A DNA stretch of 5,276 bases from an uncultured Bdellovibrio sp. (GTDB taxonomy: Bacteria; Bdellovibrionota; Bdellovibrionia; Bdellovibrionales; Bdellovibrionaceae), in assembly GCA_946482355.1 (NCBI GenBank), contig CAMLRE010000183.1, forward strand, positions 1 to 5,276, written 5' to 3'. The notes below the pieces were generated by a model that saw nothing but the letters and a program-made list of their open reading frames with translations, was not told the origin of the DNA and did no database searches. The first letter of the stretch is position 1. Every line of letters starts with the position of its first letter. Positions 1 to 5,276 of the stretch are shown one piece after another. A program made the position numbers and the translations under genes.

Positions 1-704
1 AAATCGAAGAACACTTAGAAAAATTCGATGCGAACAAGCTTCGCACGACGATGACTGAAATCTTTGATGATGCAGAAATCACAGCTAAGGTTCAAAAATC
101 TGACGACGAGTCATTAAAGAAAATGGCCGTTGCTCTTAAAAATGGTATCCACGTTGGTACTCCAGTATTCGATGGTGCTTCTGAACAAGACGTACGTAGC
201 TTACTGAAAAAAGCTCAATTACCTTCGACTCAATCGATCTTATTCGACGGTCGTACAGGTGAGCCTTTTGCGAACCAAGTAACTGTGGGCATCATGTACA
301 TGTTAAAACTTCACCACTTAGTTGAAGAAAAGATCCATGCTCGTTCTATTGGACCTTACTCGTTAGTTTCTCAGCAGCCACTTGGCGGTAAAGCGCAATT
401 CGGTGGTCAGCGTTTAGGGGAAATGGAAGTTTGGGCGATCGAAGCTTACGGTGCGGCTTACTCATTACAAGAATTCTTAACTGTTAAGTCAGATGACGTA
501 GCAGGTAGAACTCGTATGTATGAATCAATCGTACGCGGTGAAAATATCCTTGAACCAGGTCTTCCTGAGTCATTCAACGTATTGATTAAAGAGTTACAAT
601 CGTTAGCTCTTAACGTTGAGTTAGTTGAGTCAGATATTCTGACTGACAAAGAAGACGAACTTCCTTCTGAATCAACAGAAGAACAAGCACCGGTTCAACA
701 CTAA
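1..704 (+). CDS. rpoB: RNA polymerase beta subunit, C-terminal part (5' truncated by window edge)
   Basis: This is the C-terminal part of the beta subunit of DNA-directed RNA polymerase, which with beta' forms the catalytic cleft. The reading frame is open from base 3, giving 233 visible residues before TAA at 702-704. The ATG at 51 is internal: the 16 upstream codons (starting IEEHLEKF) are in frame and there is no ribosome binding site before it. Recognisable conserved blocks are [63 protein letters not shown] and [20 protein letters not shown]. The KIHARS histidine corresponds to E. coli H1237 near the active centre, and the last blocks form the clamp-anchoring C-terminus that contacts beta'. 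Compared with E. coli beta, which stops just after INIELEDE, this protein carries roughly 20 extra acidic, Ser/Gln-rich residues ending in APVQH. rpoC follows after 22 bp, so the two are almost certainly co-transcribed. Identity is essentially certain; the true start lies outside the window. Confidence 0.98.
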   Translation, partial: IEEHLEKFDANKLRTTMTEIFDDAEITAKVQKSDDESLKKMAVALKNGIHVGTPVFDGASEQDVRSLLKKAQLPSTQSILFDGRTGEPFANQVTVGIMYMLKLHHLVEEKIHARSIGPYSLVSQQPLGGKAQFGGQRLGEMEVWAIEAYGAAYSLQEFLTVKSDDVAGRTRMYESIVRGENILEPGLPESFNVLIKELQSLALNVELVESDILTDKEDELPSESTEEQAPVQH

Positions 705-707
705 TTT

Positions 708-720
708 AGGAAAGTAGGAA
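708..720 (+). promoter_or_regulatory. Shine-Dalgarno region of rpoC
   Basis: The 22-bp rpoB-rpoC gap contains AGGAA twice, at 708-712 and 716-720. The second copy lies 6 nt before the ATG at 727, a workable spacing for ribosome binding. The first is 14 nt away and is probably too far to set the start. The site supports ATG 727 as the rpoC start, as does the conserved N-terminus beginning MRDLLNFF. No promoter is visible in the gap. Confidence 0.8.
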
Positions 721-726
721 TATAAC

Positions 727-3700
727 ATGAGAGATTTATTAAATTTTTTCGATAAACCAAAAGATCCACTTTCGTTTGATGCAGTTCGTATCTCTTTAGC
801 TTCTCCAGAAATGATCCGTGACTGGTCATTCGGTGAAGTTAAAAAGCCAGAAACTATCAACTACCGTACGTTCAAACCTGAACGTGACGGTTTATTCTGC
901 GCTAAGATTTTCGGACCGATTAAAGATTACGAATGCTTATGCGGTAAGTACAAACGTATGAAATATCGCGGAGTTATCTGCGAGAAGTGCGGTGTTGAAG
1001 TTACACAAACTAAAGTTCGTCGTGAGCGTTTAGGTCACATCGAATTAGCAACACCTGTTGCTCACATCTGGTTCTTACGTTCATTACCTTCACGTATCGG
1101 TAACTTACTTAACCTATCTTTAAAAGATGTTGAGAAAGTTCTTTACTGTGAATCATACATCGTTGTTGATCCAATGGAGACAACTTTAGAAGAAGGCGCT
1201 GTTTTAAATGAAGATGCATACAATGCAGCTTTAAATGAATTCGGTCCTAACTTCAAAGCCGGTATGGGCGGTGAAGCCGTTCGTGAAATGTTACGTAAGA
1301 TCGATCCTGAGTACTTATCTCGTAAATTACGTATCGAGCTTAAAGAAACAAAATCTGAAGCTGGTATCAAAAAAATCTCTAAACGCTTAAAAGTTGTAGA
1401 AGCTTTCAAAGGTTCTTCAAACAAATGCGAATGGATGATGTTAGAAGCGCTTCCTGTGTTGCCACCGGATTTACGTCCGTTAGTACCACTTGATGGTGGC
1501 CGTTTCGCGACTTCAGATCTAAATGATTTATACCGTCGTGTTATCAACCGTAATAACCGTCTTAAACGTCTTCAAGAGTTAAACGCTCCGGATATCATCA
1601 TCCGCAATGAAAAACGTATGTTACAAGAAGCGGTTGATGCGTTATTAGATAACGGCCGTCGTGGTAAAACATTTACTGGTCCAAATAAACGTCCTCTTAA
1701 ATCTTTAAGTGACATGCTTAAAGGTAAACAAGGTCGTTTCCGTCAAAACTTATTAGGTAAACGTGTGGACTACTCTGGTCGTTCGGTGATCACTGTAGGA
1801 CCTACTCTTAAATTACACCAATGTGGTCTACCTAAGAAAATGGCTTTAGAATTATTCAAGCCATTCGTTTACAACAAATTAGAAGAAAAAGGTTTAGCGA
1901 CAACTATCAAGCAAGCTAAACGTTTAGTTGATCAAGAGACTGTTGAAGTATGGGATATCTTAGCTGAAGTAGTTAAAGAACATCCGGTATTACTAAACCG
2001 TGCTCCAACTCTTCACAGACTTGGTATCCAAGCTTTCGAACCGGTTCTTCACGAAGGTAAAGCGATCCAATTACATCCGTTAGTTTGTACGGCGTTCAAT
2101 GCCGACTTCGACGGTGACCAAATGGCCGTTCACGTTCCACTTTCAGTAGAAGCGCAAGTAGAAGCTCGTGTATTAATGATGTCTACAAATAACATCTTAT
2201 CACCAGCCAATGGTAAGCCGATCATCAATCCATCTCAGGACGTTGTCTTGGGATTATACTGGATGACTCGTCAACGCCCTGGTGCAAAAGGTGCGGGTAA
2301 ATCTTTCGCGTCAGTTCAAGAAGCATTATACGCTTTTGAAACTGGCATCGTAGATATCCAAGCTTCTTGTAAAGTTAAAATTAAAGGTAAAGTTGAAGAA
2401 ACAACTGTAGGCCGTGCGATCTTATCTGATTCAGTACCTAAAGAAGTTCCTTTCACAACAATCAATACGGCGATGTCAAAAAAATCGATTGCATCATTAA
2501 TCGATACGACATTCCGTCTTGCTGGTGCTAAAGCAACTTGTATCTTAGCTGACCAAATCATGCAGTTAGGTTTCAAATACTCAACTGGTGCGGGTCTTTC
2601 TATCTCTGTGGATGACATGTTAATCCCAGAACAAAAAGCTCCGATGTTAGCTGACGCTGAAAAACAAGTGACTGAAATCCAACAACAGTACGACGAAGGT
2701 TTAATTACTGACGGTGAGCGCTACAATAAAGTTGTGGATATCTGGGCACAAACTTCAGATAAAGTTGCCAAAGAGATGATGGGCCAAATCGAAAAACAAA
2801 AGTTTATCGTTGATGGCAAAGAAATCACTGGTCCTTCATTCAATCCTATCTACGTCATGGCCGATTCCGGAGCCCGTGGTTCCTTCAATCAGTTACGTCA
2901 GTTAGGTGCGATGCGTGGTCTTATGGCGAAACCGTCAGGCGAAATCATCGAGACTCCGATCACGGCGAATTTCCGTGAAGGTTTAACAGTATTACAATAC
3001 TTCATTTCAACTCACGGTGCTCGTAAAGGTCTTGCCGATACAGCCTTAAAAACAGCGAACTCTGGTTACTTAACTCGTCGTTTAGTTGACGTAGCCCAAG
3101 ACGTTGTTGTTTCTGAAATTGATTGCGGTACTAAAGAAGGTTTAGAAATCACTCCGGTTTACGAAGCGGGTGAAATCATCCAAGGTATTGGCGATCGTAT
3201 TTTAGGTCGTGTAACTATCAATGACGTTATCGATCCAACGACAAACACTGTTATCGTAAAAGCTAACGGTGAAATGGATGAGATGGCTGTTAAGAAAATC
3301 GAAGAAGTTGGAATTGAAAAAATCCAAATTCGTTCAGCATTAACATGTGAAGCCCGTCGTGGTGTTTGTGTGAAATGTTACGGTCGTGACTTAGCTCGTG
3401 GTGCTACTGTGAACTTAGGTGAAACAGTGGGTATTATCGCAGCTCAATCAATCGGTGAGCCTGGTACTCAGTTAACAATGCGTACGTTCCACTTAGGTGG
3501 TGCGGCTTCTCGTGCGGTTGAACAATCAGTTCACACAACTCGTTTCGATGGTATTTTAAAATTACAAAACGTACAGTCTGTTACAAATAAAGCTGGCAAG
3601 TTAACAGTTTTAAATCGTAACGGTAACGCTCTAGTTGTTGATGAAACAGGTCGTGAGCGCGAAAACTTCAAATTAGTTTACGGTACGACATTAAACTTCA

Positions 3701-4833
3701 AAGATGGCGACAAAGTTACTAAAGGTAACGCAATCGCTGAGTGGGATCCGTATTCGAATCCAATCATCTCGGAAGTAACTGCTAAAGTTCAATTCCAAGA
3801 TATCGTTGAAGGTAAAACAATGACTGAGCAAGTGGATCCAGTGACTGGTTTCGCTACTAAAGTTATTACTGAATCAAAATCTTCAGATACAAAACCAACT
3901 GTATTCATGACAGACAGCATGGGTAAAGTTATGAACCTTCCAGGTCGTGACATCCCAGCTCGTTACATGATTCCAGTAGGCGCGCAATTATTGATCGCTG
4001 ATGGTCAAGACGTTCACGCCGGTGATGTTATCGCAAAACTTCACCGTGAAACTTCGAAAACGAAAGATATCACGGGCGGTCTTCCGCGCGTTGCTGAATT
4101 ATTCGAAGCACGTAAACCTAAAGATGCAGCGATCATCGCTGAAATCGATGGTTTCGTAACTTTCGGTAAAGACGTAAAAGGAAAACAACGTGTTATCGTT
4201 ACTCCTGAAATCGGCGAGCAAACTGAATACCTAATTCCAAAAGGTAAACACGTTGCCGTTCGTGAGGGTGAGTTCGTTCGTGCCGGTGAAGCGTTAGTTG
4301 ACGGTCCAACAAATCCGCATGATTTATTAGCGGTATTAGGTCCGAAAGCATTATCAGCTTACTTAGTAAATGAAGTTCAAGAAGTTTACCGTCTACAAGG
4401 TGTGGGTATCAATGATAAGCACATCGAAGTGATCGTTCGCCAAATGTTACGTAAAGTTGAAATCGCTGATGGCGGTGACACTCGTTTCTTAGCTGGTGAG
4501 CAAACTGAAAGAACATCAATGCTTGAAGAAAATGATCGCGTATCTAAAGAGGGTGGCCAAATCGCTACATTCAAACCTCTATTATTAGGTATCACGAAAG
4601 TATCATTAAGCACTGAATCGTGGATTTCAGCAGCTTCGTTCCAAGAGACAACAAAAGTTCTTACGGAAGCAGCTATCAACTCTAAAACTGACCATTTACG
4701 TGGCTTAAAAGAAAATATCATCATGGGTCGTCTGATCCCTGCTGGTACAGGCTTAACAGCATACAAAAAATGGAAAGTAGTAGTTGCAGAAGACGAAGAC
4801 ATGGACTCAGCAGCTCTTCCATTCGGAGGCTAG
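727..4833 (+). CDS. rpoC: RNA polymerase beta' subunit (complete)
   Basis: This is the largest subunit of RNA polymerase; it holds the catalytic magnesium and forms the clamp, bridge helix and trigger loop. The ORF is 1368 codons, close to the 1407 of E. coli, with no frameshift. Features in order: N-terminal zinc site with C70, C72, C85 and C88 (same numbers as E. coli); lid and rudder region around 250-330; switch-2 region near 333-355 ([19 protein letters not shown]); NTP-contact R425 in [10 protein letters not shown]; catalytic loop NADFDGDQ with D460, D462 and D464 (bases 2104-2118), again E. coli numbering; F-loop/bridge-helix region about 715-792 ([20 protein letters not shown]); second zinc site C800, C874, C881 and C884; trigger loop with M918, R919 and H922 in TMRTFHLGG. 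The trigger loop is split by an SI3-type insertion of about 180 residues (about 929-1110) before [18 protein letters not shown], a trait of proteobacterial-type enzymes. The C-terminus is shorter than in E. coli and ends acidic ([15 protein letters not shown]). All catalytic and metal-binding residues are present, so it should be functional. It is co-transcribed with rpoB and followed by terminators. Confidence 0.99.
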   Translation: MRDLLNFFDKPKDPLSFDAVRISLASPEMIRDWSFGEVKKPETINYRTFKPERDGLFCAKIFGPIKDYECLCGKYKRMKYRGVICEKCGVEVTQTKVRRERLGHIELATPVAHIWFLRSLPSRIGNLLNLSLKDVEKVLYCESYIVVDPMETTLEEGAVLNEDAYNAALNEFGPNFKAGMGGEAVREMLRKIDPEYLSRKLRIELKETKSEAGIKKISKRLKVVEAFKGSSNKCEWMMLEALPVLPPDLRPLVPLDGGRFATSDLNDLYRRVINRNNRLKRLQELNAPDIIIRNEKRMLQEAVDALLDNGRRGKTFTGPNKRPLKSLSDMLKGKQGRFRQNLLGKRVDYSGRSVITVGPTLKLHQCGLPKKMALELFKPFVYNKLEEKGLATTIKQAKRLVDQETVEVWDILAEVVKEHPVLLNRAPTLHRLGIQAFEPVLHEGKAIQLHPLVCTAFNADFDGDQMAVHVPLSVEAQVEARVLMMSTNNILSPANGKPIINPSQDVVLGLYWMTRQRPGAKGAGKSFASVQEALYAFETGIVDIQASCKVKIKGKVEETTVGRAILSDSVPKEVPFTTINTAMSKKSIASLIDTTFRLAGAKATCILADQIMQLGFKYSTGAGLSISVDDMLIPEQKAPMLADAEKQVTEIQQQYDEGLITDGERYNKVVDIWAQTSDKVAKEMMGQIEKQKFIVDGKEITGPSFNPIYVMADSGARGSFNQLRQLGAMRGLMAKPSGEIIETPITANFREGLTVLQYFISTHGARKGLADTALKTANSGYLTRRLVDVAQDVVVSEIDCGTKEGLEITPVYEAGEIIQGIGDRILGRVTINDVIDPTTNTVIVKANGEMDEMAVKKIEEVGIEKIQIRSALTCEARRGVCVKCYGRDLARGATVNLGETVGIIAAQSIGEPGTQLTMRTFHLGGAASRAVEQSVHTTRFDGILKLQNVQSVTNKAGKLTVLNRNGNALVVDETGRERENFKLVYGTTLNFKDGDKVTKGNAIAEWDPYSNPIISEVTAKVQFQDIVEGKTMTEQVDPVTGFATKVITESKSSDTKPTVFMTDSMGKVMNLPGRDIPARYMIPVGAQLLIADGQDVHAGDVIAKLHRETSKTKDITGGLPRVAELFEARKPKDAAIIAEIDGFVTFGKDVKGKQRVIVTPEIGEQTEYLIPKGKHVAVREGEFVRAGEALVDGPTNPHDLLAVLGPKALSAYLVNEVQEVYRLQGVGINDKHIEVIVRQMLRKVEIADGGDTRFLAGEQTERTSMLEENDRVSKEGGQIATFKPLLLGITKVSLSTESWISAASFQETTKVLTEAAINSKTDHLRGLKENIIMGRLIPAGTGLTAYKKWKVVVAEDEDMDSAALPFGG

Positions 4834-4838
4834 TCGGT

Positions 4839-4952
4839 CATCCCTAAAATGGGCTGACTCTTCGTTGCCTCCGCCCTTCCTCCCTGCGGCGTACTGACGT
4901 ACGCCTCAGTCGGTCGGTTGTCGGCGCCTCGATTCAACCCATTTTATGAATG
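4839..4952 (+). repeat. Large imperfect inverted repeat with GC-rich core, 3' of rpoC (possible dispersed repeat)
   Basis: A long hairpin-forming element begins 5 bp after the rpoC stop. The outer arms, 4839-4860 and 4931-4952, pair at 18 of 22 positions, including a run of nine (TAAAATGGG with CCCATTTTA). Inside, 4869-4875 can pair with 4920-4926 (5 of 7). At the tip, GGCGTAC (4888-4894) and GTACGCC (4899-4905) form a perfect 7-bp stem around TGAC; three more pairs (4884-4886 with 4907-4909) extend it past one mismatch. By my count 47 of 70 bases in 4861-4930 are G or C (67%), against roughly 40% in rpoC. The compositional jump and nested symmetry resemble a REP- or MITE-like intergenic repeat that folds in RNA and may stabilise the rpoBC mRNA 3' end. 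A single window cannot show that it is dispersed. No coding potential is evident. Confidence 0.6.
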
Positions 4953-4980
4953 CCCTCGTTTTAAACGGGGGCTTTTTTTT
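4952..4980 (+). terminator. Intrinsic terminator of the rpoBC operon
   Basis: The stem pairs 4952-4960 (GCCCTCGTT) with 4964-4972 (AACGGGGGC): nine pairs, one of them T-G, around a 3-nt loop. Eight T residues follow directly at 4973-4980. This is a classic rho-independent terminator, placed 119 bp after the rpoC stop, and should end rpoB-rpoC transcription. It abuts the larger inverted repeat at 4839-4952, sharing its first base. Confidence 0.9.
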
Positions 4981-5020
4981 GGGAAAATTGATCAAACTTC
5001 GGTTTTAAACAGCCTGAGTG

Positions 5021-5049
5021 AAAAAGGACCTGAAATAGGTCCTTTTTTT
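5021..5049 (+). terminator. Second intrinsic terminator
   Basis: AAAAAGGACCT (5021-5031) and AGGTCCTTTTT (5037-5047) form a perfect 11-bp stem around GAAAT, and the T run continues to 5049. The A run on the left arm could give weak termination on the minus strand too. No gene lies between it and the first terminator, only 40 bp of AT-rich sequence, so it may be a backup for rpoBC read-through or an insulator for rpsL. It could also be the 3' end of a very short RNA, but I see no promoter for one. Confidence 0.85.
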
Positions 5050-5072
5050 ATTGGAAAAAGGCCTTGTCCCGC

Positions 5073-5102
5073 TTGACCTTCGGGGTCTTTGCAGGTTACA
5101 AA
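5073..5102 (+). promoter_or_regulatory. Candidate sigma70-type promoter for rpsL
   Basis: TTGACC (5073-5078, five of six matches to TTGACA) is followed after 18 bp by TACAAA (5097-5102, four of six to TATAAT). It lies 24 bp after the second terminator and points at rpsL, which needs a promoter here if both terminators work. The implied start near 5109 gives a leader of about 113 nt that contains the paired hairpins at 5111-5146. The spacer holds a small inverted repeat, GACC-TTCGG-GGTC (5075-5087), overlapping the -35 box. This is a consensus match by eye only. Confidence 0.5.
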
Positions 5103-5110
5103 TCTTGTTC

Positions 5111-5146
5111 TTCGACCAAAAGTCGAATAACGGGTTATGGCCCGTT
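5111..5146 (+). promoter_or_regulatory. Two adjacent small hairpins in the presumed rpsL leader
   Basis: TTCGAC (5111-5116) pairs with GTCGAA (5122-5127) around CAAAA. One base later AACGGG (5129-5134) pairs with CCCGTT (5141-5146) around TTATGG. An overlapping symmetric sequence, ATAAC-GG-GTTAT (5127-5138), offers an alternative fold or a DNA operator. Neither hairpin is followed by a T run, so they are not terminators. Position just downstream of the first promoter candidate suggests a structured 5' leader, but no known regulator-binding motif or riboswitch is recognised. Confidence 0.4.
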
Positions 5147-5169
5147 TCAAACCAATAGCGAACTAGAAT

Positions 5170-5178
5170 TGCTATAAA
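5170..5178 (+). promoter_or_regulatory. Candidate extended -10 promoter for rpsL
   Basis: TGC-TATAAA matches the extended -10 pattern TGn-TATAAT at all but the last base. No convincing -35 box sits 16-18 bp upstream, which is tolerated in extended -10 promoters. A start near 5185 would give an rpsL leader of about 37 nt, bypassing the two upstream hairpins. It could be a second promoter in tandem with that at 5073-5102, or the only real one. Confidence 0.5.
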
Positions 5179-5207
5179 TATTCTGGGATAAGGCTTATAC
5201 CTAAATT

Positions 5208-5214
5208 AGGAGAG
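5208..5214 (+). promoter_or_regulatory. Shine-Dalgarno site of rpsL
   Basis: AGGAGAG contains a strong anti-16S match (AGGAG, 5208-5212) that ends 9 nt before the GTG at 5222. With an in-frame TAG at 5207-5209 and no ATG between, it fixes GTG as the start of rpsL. Confidence 0.85.
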
Positions 5215-5221
5215 TATAAAC

Positions 5222-5276
5222 GTGCCTACAATTAATCAGCTCATTAAAAAAGAGCGTACAGTTCAAAAGAACCAAA
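5222..5276 (+). CDS. rpsL: 30S ribosomal protein S12, N-terminus (3' truncated by window edge)
   Basis: Eighteen codons are visible, reading (M)PTINQLIKKERTVQKNQ. The opening PTINQL is the highly conserved N-terminus of bacterial S12, a small-subunit protein at the decoding centre that affects accuracy and is the classic streptomycin-resistance locus. The start is GTG: it gives the conserved terminus exactly, has a good Shine-Dalgarno site 9 nt upstream, and an in-frame TAG at 5207-5209 rules out a longer protein. The conserved S12 segments that carry streptomycin-related lysines lie beyond the window. S12 normally heads the str operon (rpsL-rpsG-fusA-tuf), and its location after rpoBC is a common bacterial arrangement. 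Here it is separated from rpoC by 388 bp with two terminators and promoter candidates, so it is probably transcribed on its own. Confidence 0.93.
   Translation, partial: MPTINQLIKKERTVQKNQ

Noticed and set aside
51..704. A separate 217-codon gene starting at ATG 51
   Set aside because: The frame is open to the window edge, upstream codons continue the beta subunit sequence, and there is no ribosome binding site before this ATG.
1143..1547. Long minus-strand ORF inside rpoC (and similar ones at 2316-2618 and 4386-4802)
   Set aside because: They lie antisense within strongly conserved rpoC coding sequence, encode no recognisable protein, and are explained by rpoC codon bias on the opposite strand.
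3511..4056. The region after the trigger loop as a foreign insertion or intein in rpoC
   Set aside because: It matches the known SI3 insertion of proteobacterial-type beta', resembles the E. coli sequence in places (for example the [13 protein letters not shown] block), and shows no intein splice motifs.
4946..5008. A 20-codon ORF starting ATG 4946 after rpoC
   Set aside because: It runs through the terminator hairpin and T run, has no Shine-Dalgarno site, and has a composition dictated by the hairpin.
4988..5016. Promoter between the two terminators (TTGATC at 4988)
   Set aside because: No acceptable -10 box lies 16-18 bp downstream; the AT-rich TTTTAAA is only about 9 bp away.
5137..5163. 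A 9-codon leader-peptide ORF (MARFKPIAN) before rpsL
   Set aside because: There is no Shine-Dalgarno site, no run of regulatory codons, and no attenuator (hairpin plus T run) after it.

Overview
The window is a housekeeping transcription/translation locus read entirely on the + strand: the 3' end of rpoB (RNA polymerase beta), complete rpoC (beta', 1368 codons), a 388-bp non-coding gap, and the first 18 codons of rpsL (ribosomal protein S12), which normally opens the str operon (rpsL-rpsG-fusA-tuf). I found no mobile-element genes, CRISPR array, tRNA or rRNA, and no sign of a new multi-gene system. The genes are ordinary; what deserves attention lies in the rpoC-rpsL gap.

Organism: beta' has the Gram-negative/proteobacterial layout, with all four ligands of both zinc sites and a long insertion (SI3) within the trigger loop. 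Codon use leans strongly to TTA for leucine and CGT for arginine, and GC is moderate to low (about 40% by eye in rpoC). Together with the style of the beta, beta' and S12 sequences, this suggests a delta-proteobacterium-like lineage, with a lower-GC member of the Bdellovibrionota as my best guess. That assignment is recalled and inferred, not proven by the sequence.

Layout: rpoB (1-704, 5' truncated by the window edge) and rpoC (727-4833) are 22 bp apart, and a purine-rich Shine-Dalgarno region fills the gap, as expected for one co-transcribed operon. After the rpoC stop comes a roughly 114-nt imperfect inverted repeat with a GC-rich core (4839-4952). A strong intrinsic terminator abuts it (4952-4980), and a second independent terminator lies 40 bp further on (5021-5049). 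The remaining 170 bp look like an rpsL control region: a sigma70-type promoter candidate (5073-5102), two small adjacent hairpins (5111-5146), an extended -10 promoter candidate (5170-5178), a Shine-Dalgarno site and a GTG start for rpsL at 5222.

Functionally, beta and beta' form the catalytic core of RNA polymerase, and S12 is part of the ribosomal decoding centre. The double terminator and new promoter elements imply that here the RNA polymerase operon and the ribosomal str operon are adjacent but separately transcribed.
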